Positions 1 to 6,093 of a stretch of 11,344 bases of DNA are shown piece after piece. The translations under genes and the position numbers were made by a program. Under the pieces are notes generated by a model. The model was not told where the DNA came from. It saw only the letters and a list, made by a program, of their open reading frames with translations, and did not search any database. This DNA comes from CAKPSH01 sp964634355. Lineage in GTDB: Bacteria > Bacillota > Clostridia > TANB77 > CAG-508. The stretch covers positions 1 to 11,344 of the forward strand of contig CAZWIF010000043.1 of the NCBI GenBank assembly GCA_964634355.1. Direction: 5' to 3'. Every line of letters starts with the position of its first letter. Within the stretch, counting starts at the first letter, position 1.

Positions 1-29
1 TTTAAAATAAAATTAAATTTTTGTTCAAC

Positions 30-59
30 GGGCGGACGCAAGGCCCGCCCCTACAATTT
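30..59. repeat. GC-rich palindromic repeat ending CCCTACAATTT
   Basis: A GC-rich island in very AT-rich DNA. GGGCGG (30-35) pairs with CCGCCC (45-50) around a 9-nt loop. The arms extend imperfectly to GGGCGGAC against GCCCGCCC, with one A-C mismatch suggesting decay of an 8-bp stem. It is followed directly by CTACAATTT, the same tail as the repeat at 109-137, so the two look like members of one family with different palindromic cores. The layout resembles short extragenic palindromic repeats common between operons in Clostridia. That family assignment is from general knowledge; no search was run. Confidence 0.6.
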
Positions 60-108
60 GGCAATATCGTTATATTTTATTTAATATTCTAATTTCTGTT
101 CTTTCATT

Positions 109-137
109 GGGCACGGTGCACCGTGCCCCTACAATTT
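109..137. repeat. Perfect 20-bp palindrome plus CTACAATTT tail, copy 1
   Basis: A perfect 20-bp palindrome (109-128): GGGCACGGTG followed by its own reverse complement. As RNA it folds into an 8-bp GC-rich stem with a TGCA loop. It is followed by CTACAATTT (129-137). The 25 bases of 109-133 recur exactly at 7109-7133 in the same orientation, while the flanks differ. It lies upstream of gpr, outside any coding region. No T-tract follows on either strand, so it is not an obvious terminator here, unlike the second copy. Confidence 0.75.
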
Positions 138-197
138 AAATATTTTATGTTTCATATAATGTTTGAATTTTTTTATTTAACAATTCTCACATCTCAC

Positions 198-206
198 CTA
201 CAATTT
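198..206 (+). repeat. Orphan CTACAATTT tail motif
   Basis: A third CTACAATTT in the gene-free leader of gpr, after copies at 51-59 and 129-137 (start-to-start spacing 78 and 69). It has no GC-rich palindrome in front, only an AT-rich run, so it may be the remains of a third repeat unit whose core was lost. The nine-base match is short and could be chance in AT-rich DNA. The rest of 138-269 shows nothing recognisable apart from the gpr ribosome binding site. Confidence 0.3.
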
Positions 207-278
207 ATAATTTGAATAAATTTCTATAAAATAGAAAAAATAAATTATATATAAAATTACTGGAGAGGAATGAAATTA

Positions 279-1214
279 ATGTATAATTTTAGAACAGATT
301 TGGCTGTTGAAAGACGAGAAATATTTAAGAAGGCTAATAAAATCGAAAACGAAATAGACGGAGTTGAAACAGAAGAAGTAATTGACAGTGATACTATAAT
401 CACTACAAGAGTTAAAATAAAAACAGAGGCTGGAGAAACAGCTTTAGGAAAACCCATAGGGAATTATATAACAATAGATATTAAGAAAATAAAAAGCATA
501 GGAGAAGATGAAATTCAAAATGCCTCCGATATATTATCGAGAGAATTAAAAGAATTGATAGATGCACAAATAGGTAAATCAGAGGACATATTAGTAGTAG
601 GTTTGGGAAACGAATATGTGACGCCAGACTCATTGGGTCCAAGAGCTATTACAGATATTGATGTAACTCGTCATATCCTAACATATATGCCAGAATATTT
701 GAATGAGGGAACACGACCAGTAAGTGCAATATCTCCGGGAGTACTTGGAACAACAGGAATAGAGACATTAGAAATATTAAAAGGAATTGTAGACAATATA
801 AAGCCAAAGTTAATAATAGTAATAGATGCCTTAGCCTCTAGAAGCATAGAGAGAATAAGTAGTACAATTCAATTAGCAGACACAGGTATAGTGCCAGGAG
901 CAGGCGTGGGCAACACAAGAAAAGAATTAAGCAAAAAAACGCTAGGAATACCAGTAATAGCCTTAGGAATTCCAACTGTTGTAGAAAGTGCAGTGTTAGT
1001 AAATGATTGCTTAAACCTATTCATAGAGAAATTACAACAAGATGCAAAATCAAACGATTATCTAAACAAATTAAAAGAAGAAGATAATTACGAAACAATA
1101 AAAGAGGCACTTATACCAAATAATTATAATATGATAGTAACACCAAAGGAAATAGATGAACTAATAGATAATATGAAAAATGTAGTAGCAAGAGGTATAA
1201 ATTTTGCATTGTAA
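279..1214 (+). CDS. gpr: GPR germination protease (spore protease, peptidase family A25)
   Basis: GPR cleaves the small acid-soluble proteins that coat spore DNA, releasing amino acids at germination. It is made as an inactive zymogen in the forespore. The N-terminus MYNFRTDLAVERREI carries the TDLAVE autoprocessing region. Two conserved aspartates are visible: D117 in TPDSLGPRA and D183 in VIDALASRS. Their spacing of 66 residues equals that of the essential D127/D193 pair reported for Bacillus megaterium. The block DTGIVPGAGVGN and the C-terminal VTPKEIDELIDNM also fit the family. At 311 aa it is shorter than the roughly 370 aa Bacillus enzyme, mainly near residues 250-280. An in-frame ATG lies at 270, but GGAGAGG (262-268) leaves only 1 nt before it. 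The ATG at 279 has proper spacing and gives the family N-terminus. It is monocistronic here and convergent with holA. Its presence implies an endospore former. Confidence 0.95.
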   Translation: MYNFRTDLAVERREIFKKANKIENEIDGVETEEVIDSDTIITTRVKIKTEAGETALGKPIGNYITIDIKKIKSIGEDEIQNASDILSRELKELIDAQIGKSEDILVVGLGNEYVTPDSLGPRAITDIDVTRHILTYMPEYLNEGTRPVSAISPGVLGTTGIETLEILKGIVDNIKPKLIIVIDALASRSIERISSTIQLADTGIVPGAGVGNTRKELSKKTLGIPVIALGIPTVVESAVLVNDCLNLFIEKLQQDAKSNDYLNKLKEEDNYETIKEALIPNNYNMIVTPKEIDELIDNMKNVVARGINFAL

Positions 1215-1235
1215 AAAATAGGGTTATCCTATTTT
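1215..1235 (+). terminator. Short AT-rich hairpin just after gpr
   Basis: AAAATAGG (1215-1222) pairs perfectly with CCTATTTT (1228-1235) around a 5-nt loop, starting right after the gpr stop codon. The 3' arm ends in four Ts but no further T-run follows, so as a rho-independent terminator it is weak. Because gpr and holA converge, it might act on both. No better terminator is visible in 1236-1308. Confidence 0.4.
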
Positions 1236-1308
1236 ATATCACATCCATTTCTTAAGGTATAAATTTGGTTGGAAAAGGATTAATTGTAATTATTTTTCAA
1301 CCTTTCAT

Positions 1309-2325
1309 CTATGAACAATATCTACAGAGTATACTCTCCAGTCCAATATTTAAGTCTATCTTTCCAATTTTATAATTATAATCTAAATCTATTAGTTCTC
1401 GTAAAATAGTCATTAATTCTTTTGTTTCAAAGTATTTGCTTTGAGTTTTATATTTACTAACTAGAAAAGTTTGATTTGGTTTTAAATTTAGTTCAACAGC
1501 TATATTCCTATTTTGCTCTTCTGCTAGTTTCACAATATATAATTTTTTTAAATGATTATATAATGTAATTAATATCTTTTGTATAGGCTCTCTTGAATAT
1601 AATAATTCATTTAATATTTGTATTACAGCTGTTATATTCTTTTTCCCTAAATTATCTGTTAAGTCAAATACATTACTATCTATTGTTTTTGTACACATAG
1701 CGTCAATATCTGCTGGTTTTATTGTCCCATTCTCTCCAGCGTATTCTATTAGTTTTCTGATTTCATTTATTAATGTTTGCATATTAGTTCCAGATACATC
1801 TATTAAATGATTGAGTGTCTTATTATCTACATTTACCTTATAAGCATTACATATAGATTTTAATCTTTGTTCTATCTGAAATGGCTTTTGAAACTCAAAA
1901 TTACAGATAACTCCTCCAAGAGATTGTATTGTATCTAATAACTCAGTTTTATCTACATTCTCTTCTATAAATATTAAAATATTATCATCACTTTTGTTAT
2001 TTTTTAGATATTCATTTAGTTTTTCTTTGACTTCTATTAATTCACTTACTCCTCTTTTTTTAGTTTCTTTCTTAAGTAATTTTGTGTTTTTTACAATTAT
2101 CATTTTTTTTGTATATCCAAATGCTGGAGTTTGAAGCTCTGATAACAGTGACTTTATGTTGGTTTCATCAATTTGAATAAGATTTATTCCTGTTGCGATT
2201 TCTCCAAAGTTTTTCTTTATTCTTTTTAGACAACTTTCTAGGAGGAATATTTCTTCACCATATAAGACATATATGTTTTCTAATCTTCCATTTTTTAAGT
2301 CTTTTTCGAGATTTTCTATTGTCAT
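1309..2325 (-). CDS. holA: DNA polymerase III subunit delta (clamp-loader wrench)
   Basis: The delta subunit opens the sliding-clamp ring within the clamp loader, together with the tau/gamma and delta-prime subunits. At 338 aa it matches the usual length (about 340). The N-terminal block IYVLYGEEIFLLE (residues 18-30) is the family's degenerate AAA+ entry; as expected for delta there is no true Walker A motif. Residues 150-210 form the helical lid (GTNMQTLINEIRKLIEYA). NVFDLTDNLGKKN (218-230) marks the start of the C-terminal collar domain. A strong ribosome binding site, TAGGAGGAGT on the minus strand (2331-2340), sits 5 nt before the ATG. In many Firmicutes holA neighbours comEC and rpsT. 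Here it instead lies downstream of a glycogen debranching gene, across a 219-bp repeat-rich spacer, and probably has its own promoter. Confidence 0.92.
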   Translation of the reverse strand: MTIENLEKDLKNGRLENIYVLYGEEIFLLESCLKRIKKNFGEIATGINLIQIDETNIKSLLSELQTPAFGYTKKMIIVKNTKLLKKETKKRGVSELIEVKEKLNEYLKNNKSDDNILIFIEENVDKTELLDTIQSLGGVICNFEFQKPFQIEQRLKSICNAYKVNVDNKTLNHLIDVSGTNMQTLINEIRKLIEYAGENGTIKPADIDAMCTKTIDSNVFDLTDNLGKKNITAVIQILNELLYSREPIQKILITLYNHLKKLYIVKLAEEQNRNIAVELNLKPNQTFLVSKYKTQSKYFETKELMTILRELIDLDYNYKIGKIDLNIGLESILCRYCS

Positions 2326-2367
2326 TTATTACTCCTCCTATTATTTCTGTCATTAAAATGTTGTATG

Positions 2368-2396
2368 ATTATAAATGTTGATATAATTTATTTGAA
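2368..2396 (-). promoter_or_regulatory. Candidate SigA promoter for holA
   Basis: On the minus strand, a -35 of TTCAAA (2391-2396, four of six matches to TTGACA) and a perfect -10 TATAAT (2368-2373) are separated by 17 nt. Transcription would begin near 2361, about 35 nt before the holA ATG. It sits immediately downstream of the inverted-repeat cluster, so holA could be expressed independently of the upstream operon. In AT-rich DNA such matches also arise by chance. Confidence 0.5.
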
Positions 2397-2416
2397 AAGA
2401 ATATTTTTATTCTTTT
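2395..2416. repeat. AT-rich 9-bp hairpin (inverted repeat A)
   Basis: AAAAGAATA (2395-2403) and TATTCTTTT (2408-2416) form a 9-bp stem with a TTTT loop on the plus strand. It overlaps the candidate holA -35 box by two bases. It is the first of three adjacent inverted repeats filling the spacer between the debranching gene and holA. On its own it is too AT-rich to be a convincing terminator. Confidence 0.45.
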
Positions 2417-2429
2417 TCTATATACCTTT

Positions 2430-2490
2430 GGATCAAAATTCACTTCGTTCGAGTAAAATTTACTTCGTAAATTTTCCACGATTTTGCTCC
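2430..2490. repeat. Two-part imperfect inverted repeat (B)
   Basis: The inner stem AAAATTTAC (2455-2463) / GTAAATTTT (2467-2475) is perfect, 9 bp, with a TTC loop. An outer stem pairs 2430-2439 with 2481-2490, matching nine of ten positions. An asymmetric internal loop (15 nt against 5 nt) separates them. ACTTCGT at the hairpin tip (2462-2468) also occurs at 2442-2448 and at the tip of the next repeat (2527-2533). Together with repeat C this suggests one composite element rather than chance hairpins. Confidence 0.6.
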
Positions 2491-2491
2491 A

Positions 2492-2567
2492 TATATAGAA
2501 TTATCTTGAAGCTAAGATGAGAAGCTACTTCGTAGCTTTTCATCTTAGCTTAAGATAATTCTATATA
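2492..2567. repeat. Long near-perfect inverted repeat (C), overlapping the debranching gene end
   Basis: The left arm (2492-2528, 37 nt) and right arm (2532-2567, 36 nt) are reverse complements except for one extra G in the left arm (in TCTTGAAGC) and one G/A difference that would be a wobble pair in one strand's RNA. The loop is three bases, TTC. As RNA this gives about 36 paired positions. The right arm enters the debranching CDS, whose stop codon is at 2545-2547, and encodes its last residues (YRIILS). The tip ACTTCGT and the outer TTCTATATA sequence recur in the neighbouring repeat and at 2417-2425. No T-run follows on the minus strand, so it is not a classic terminator, though it could stabilise the 3' end or slow polymerase. 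A MITE-like origin is possible but unproven. Confidence 0.8.
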
Positions 2568-4560
2568 CCTCCGCTACGCTCCAGGCTTGGGCTGGTGCTG
2601 CTTTTCCTAAATATGGTTCTTTTGTATCATATATTTCTGCTATATTTCCTAATACTCCATCACTATAAAGAGCTTTCATAAATGTTTCAGTCGTATCTTT
2701 TTTTAACTTTTTCAGTTTCTTTTCTATTTTTGTTTTTTGTTCTTCATCATCAATATTCATCATATTCCTCAAAGCATCAAAATATAGTCCTAAAAGCCAT
2801 GGCCATACTGGACCTTGATGATAGCTTAAGTCTCTTCTAAAAGAGTCCCCTTCATAAATTTCCACATAGTTTGGCTCACCTTTAGCTAATGTCCTTAAAC
2901 CATATTTTGTTAATAACTTCTTTTCAACAGTTGAAATCATATTTTTTGCTACCTTACTATCAGGGTCAATTACTGGATATGATAGGCTTAAAGCAAATAA
3001 CTGATTTGGTCTTATCCTAACGTCTCCTAAAACATCATATAAACATTTTTTCTTTTCATTATAGAATTTCTCATTAAAACTTTCTTTACACTTCTCTGCC
3101 AAGTTCTTATATTTTCTTGCATATCTTTTTCCTTCAAAAATGCTTGATAATTCCTCCATTGTCTTTAATGCATTATACCATAGTGCATTAATTTCAACGA
3201 CTTTTCCATTTCTTGGAGTTATTGCATAACCATCGTATTTTACATCCATCCATGTATTTTGAGTATTTATTGTTCCAGATGATATTAAAAAATCATCATC
3301 CAAATATATATTATTCTCATCCAAATCAATTCCATTAATATAATCAGTAATTATAGATTGTAATTTATTGTAAATAGATTTTATGAATTCTATATCTCCT
3401 GTATATCTTACATATTTATTTATTTGCTCAAACAATAATAAAGATGCATCTGCACTATTATATAATGGTCTATTGTTGTTATCTGCAAATCCGTTTGGGA
3501 CTAAGCCCCATCTTATATTGTTTGTAAAAGTAAGCAAAATTTCTTTTGCTATATCAAATCTCTTAGGTATTAATAATAGTCCCTCAAATGCTATCAGCGA
3601 ATCTCTTCCCCAATCTAAAAACCATGGATATCCCGCTATTATTGTGTGTAATTTGGTACTTTTTCTATATACAATAAAATTATCAGCTGAAATAACATAC
3701 TGTTGTATCATTTTTTCTTGTTCTTTATTTTTACTTTTCTCATCATATAAATTTGACTTTGTTAGTAACTTTCTTAATCTAATAATTTCATTAGTAATTA
3801 CTTCTTTTACATTTATGTTGTCTATTTCTTCATTTAAAGAACATATGAAAGAAATTTCCTTTTCTTCATTCTCATTAATATCAATCTCATAACAGCCTGG
3901 AACCATCAAATTGTCTTCTGCCTCAAACCCTCTTTTTTCTTCTTCTATATAATACATTCCCTTAAATACATCATAGTCATGTTTTACATACACCCCTTCG
4001 CTTGCCTTTATATATATAGGTGTATCATTATGTTTATCTATTATCACTTTGACTTTAGTATTATCTATTTCTTGTTCTATATCAAATTCATGGTAAATAC
4101 TTGCTACATGTGCATTTCTATAATTTACAATTGGAGCTAATGTAAATTTTGTTTTATGTTTTCCATTTTTTATCTTATAAGAAACACAAGTAATATTTTT
4201 TCCATATTCCATACAAATCATTTTCTTAATTGTTACATCTTCTACTTGGTAGGTAAAATTTGGTATATATTCATTATCAAAATCTTTTTGGTATTGATAA
4301 CCTCTTGATATGCTATTTTTACACATATTTGTATATAAATTATATTTATTATTATTAAATTCAATACTTTCATCTACTTTAGATAATATTACATATCTCA
4401 AAGCTGGAGGATTTAATGGTGCTACTAGCAATCCATGGTATTTTCTTGTATTACATCCAATAATTGTAGATGAAGCATATCCTCCTACTCCATTTGTTAT
4501 TAACCATTCTTTTGAAATTCCTGATTCTAAAAACATGCTTCCATCATTATTTTTCTTCAT
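2545..4560 (-). CDS. Glycogen debranching enzyme (amylo-alpha-1,6-glucosidase, archaeal/bacterial GDE type)
   Basis: It likely hydrolyses alpha-1,6 branch stubs of glycogen-like alpha-glucans in the cytoplasm (no signal peptide), as in the GH133-type GDE_N + GDE_C family. Numbering from the longest frame: the N-terminal beta domain spans about 15-260 and starts with SKEWLITNGVGGYASSTIIGCNTRKYHGLL (positions 23-52, the family signature). The catalytic (alpha/alpha)6 domain spans about 290-678. Hallmarks are PWFLDWGRDSLIAFEGL (319-335), WMD (444-446), VEINALWYNAL (462-472), the EIYEGDSFRRDLSYHQGPVWPW stretch (574-595) and AQAWSVAEV near the C-terminus. Full length of 671-678 aa is normal. Starts: a TTG at 4581 has no ribosome site, and the ATG at 4572 directly abuts GGAAAGG. 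The ATG at 4560, giving MKKNNDGSMF, has that site about 12 nt upstream and is preferred. The gene begins 37 nt after yvcK. Its last codons lie within inverted repeat C. Confidence 0.92.
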   Translation of the reverse strand: MKKNNDGSMFLESGISKEWLITNGVGGYASSTIIGCNTRKYHGLLVAPLNPPALRYVILSKVDESIEFNNNKYNLYTNMCKNSISRGYQYQKDFDNEYIPNFTYQVEDVTIKKMICMEYGKNITCVSYKIKNGKHKTKFTLAPIVNYRNAHVASIYHEFDIEQEIDNTKVKVIIDKHNDTPIYIKASEGVYVKHDYDVFKGMYYIEEEKRGFEAEDNLMVPGCYEIDINENEEKEISFICSLNEEIDNINVKEVITNEIIRLRKLLTKSNLYDEKSKNKEQEKMIQQYVISADNFIVYRKSTKLHTIIAGYPWFLDWGRDSLIAFEGLLLIPKRFDIAKEILLTFTNNIRWGLVPNGFADNNNRPLYNSADASLLLFEQINKYVRYTGDIEFIKSIYNKLQSIITDYINGIDLDENNIYLDDDFLISSGTINTQNTWMDVKYDGYAITPRNGKVVEINALWYNALKTMEELSSIFEGKRYARKYKNLAEKCKESFNEKFYNEKKKCLYDVLGDVRIRPNQLFALSLSYPVIDPDSKVAKNMISTVEKKLLTKYGLRTLAKGEPNYVEIYEGDSFRRDLSYHQGPVWPWLLGLYFDALRNMMNIDDEEQKTKIEKKLKKLKKDTTETFMKALYSDGVLGNIAEIYDTKEPYLGKAAPAQAWSVAEVYRIILS

Positions 4561-4597
4561 AGTTAATCTCATCCTTTCCAAAGTGTGTTTCTTAAAT

Positions 4598-6067
4598 TCA
4601 TTTGTTTAAACTTTTTATTCTTTCTTGCCTTTTTTCTTCACTATTTTGTATTGATTTAATTCTTTCATTATACTTAGCTGTAAATTTACTCCTTTTTTTA
4701 GTATCCATTCTTTTTCCTGTTGATTTTTTATTTAGTTTTTTAAGTTCTTTTTCTTTTTCCTTCTCTGTTATTTTTCTTTTCTTATTACTCTTTTTTAATT
4801 TTGTATTCATTCTCACATACTGAGGGCCATTTTGCATATCTCTAAATAGCATTTCATCACAAATCAGCTCAATAATAATGTCAGCAACCAAATCAGGGTC
4901 ATGTCTAATATTGTTTCCGTCCACTACAGAAAAATTTCTTTGAATTACTTTTATTCCTAAATCTTTGATTTTCTTTACATCCTGCTCAACAATATCAGAA
5001 CCTTGCATATTATACATTTTTACATACTCTGGTACAATCTCTCCTGTATCATAAATACAATAATCAATAATCGAATGCCTAGAATGATCTAATATTGCTT
5101 TTATGTGGTCATATAATGAAAAATCATCTGTTTGTCCAGGTTCAGTCATGATATTACTTATATATATCTTTTTTGCTTTACTTTCTTCAATCGCTTTTGA
5201 TACATTCTTTATTAATAAATTTGGTATTACATTTGTATACAAACTTCCTGGTCCTATTATAATTGCATCTGCCTCCATTATTGCTTCTATCACTCCAGGT
5301 GCAGGTCTACAATTTGTAGGAGATATAAAAACTCTGTTTATTCTAGTCACCTTATCCATAACTATATCTGGTAATTTTTCTTTATCCTCAACTATTGTTC
5401 CATCTTCTAGCTCAGCACAAACTCTCATTCCGTCTAAAGTTACAGGCATTATTCTTCCTGTTATATTTAATATTTTTCCTATGTTTTCCATAGCTCCTGA
5501 TAAATTTGAAAAAGTTGCTTGCATAGATTCTAAAAATAAATCTCCAAATGAAAATTTATTTCTTACAACCTTAGCTTTTAAAGCTTGTTCCATATCATCT
5601 TCATTCTTTGCAAGAGCTGTAATTCCTTCCAAAATATATTGTCTACCATAGCTCGATGTTTCTACTATTGCCGTTATATTATCTGTATATTTTTTTAATC
5701 CTTTTAAAACAGTATTTAATCCAGTTCCTCCTCCTATTGCAACTATCTTTGGTCCTTGATTATATATTTTTTTATTGAATATTAAGGATTTTACATTAAC
5801 ATCTCTATTTTTTCCATCAATTCTGTCGTCTGTCTCTTCAATTAATAATTCCAATACTCTTTTTTGACTATACACTAATCCAACTACAATTAGTGCAAAG
5901 CCTAATATAAACAATGTTACTATTTTTATGAGCTCTAAGATAGATAGGGTTTGCATTGCTATTATCTCTGAACCAGCATAACAACTTAATGCTACTCCTA
6001 ATAATATTACAAACATCCATCTCTTCATCTTAGTTCCAGATTTAAACCATTTAAAAAATCCCTTCAT
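4598..6067 (-). CDS. yvcK: YvcK/GlmR-type (CofD-like) regulator, membrane-anchored, with a missing core loop
   Basis: In Bacillus and other Firmicutes YvcK/GlmR is a UDP-GlcNAc-binding factor needed on gluconeogenic carbon and tied to wall precursor synthesis. The CofD-like fold is visible: VAIGGGTGLNTVLKGLKKYTDNITAIV (111-137), SFGDLFLESM (175-184), RPAPGVIEAIMEADAIIIGPGSLYTNVIPNLL (256-287), YISNIMTEPGQTD (304-316) and HDPDLVADIIIELI (391-404). Two hydrophobic segments (about 19-40 and 47-67) precede the domain. A Lys/Glu-rich tail (about 424-491) follows it. Neither exists in the 317-aa Bacillus protein. After ITAIV, the family's TVADDGGSSGRLR...PPGDxRN stretch is absent: ETSSYGRQYILEG leads straight into ITALAKNEDD, about 18 residues shorter, with no frameshift. 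A TTG at 6073 is possible, but AGAAAGGAAG six nt before the ATG at 6067 decides the start. It lies 26 nt after murB. Confidence 0.88.
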   Translation of the reverse strand: MKGFFKWFKSGTKMKRWMFVILLGVALSCYAGSEIIAMQTLSILELIKIVTLFILGFALIVVGLVYSQKRVLELLIEETDDRIDGKNRDVNVKSLIFNKKIYNQGPKIVAIGGGTGLNTVLKGLKKYTDNITAIVETSSYGRQYILEGITALAKNEDDMEQALKAKVVRNKFSFGDLFLESMQATFSNLSGAMENIGKILNITGRIMPVTLDGMRVCAELEDGTIVEDKEKLPDIVMDKVTRINRVFISPTNCRPAPGVIEAIMEADAIIIGPGSLYTNVIPNLLIKNVSKAIEESKAKKIYISNIMTEPGQTDDFSLYDHIKAILDHSRHSIIDYCIYDTGEIVPEYVKMYNMQGSDIVEQDVKKIKDLGIKVIQRNFSVVDGNNIRHDPDLVADIIIELICDEMLFRDMQNGPQYVRMNTKLKKSNKKRKITEKEKEKELKKLNKKSTGKRMDTKKRSKFTAKYNERIKSIQNSEEKRQERIKSLNK

Positions 6068-6093
6068 AAACAACTTCCTTTCTACTGTAATTG

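Noticed and set aside
213..245. Possible SigG promoter for gpr (GAATA at 214-218 as a -35)
   Set aside because: gpr is expected to be SigG-dependent, but no CATnnTA-like -10 lies at 16-18 nt; only AT-rich sequence is present. Too weak to annotate.
270..278. Upstream ATG as the gpr start (three extra codons)
   Set aside because: The Shine-Dalgarno ends one base before this ATG, and the family N-terminus begins at the next ATG (279).
1262..1303. Loose inverted repeat GGTTG...CAACC as a holA terminator
   Set aside because: Only short imperfect arms with a long loop and no T-run on the minus strand.
2395..2570. CRISPR array suggested by repeated ACTTCGT motifs
   Set aside because: The repeats are seven bases, lie at hairpin tips at irregular spacing (20 and 65 bp), and there are no spacer units or cas genes.
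3383..3892. A 169-codon plus-strand open frame inside the debranching gene
   Set aside because: It lies wholly opposite a well-supported CDS, encodes low-complexity Ile/Leu/Ser-rich protein typical of antisense to AT-rich genes, and shows no recognisable domain.
5103..5651. A 182-codon plus-strand open frame opposite yvcK
   Set aside because: Antisense shadow of a conserved gene; its hydrophobic composition mirrors the complementary codons and no ribosome site or domain supports it.
5620..5690. Frameshift as explanation for the missing YvcK motif
   Set aside because: Both alternative frames were translated across the region; each contains a stop and neither encodes DDGGSSGR or PPGD.
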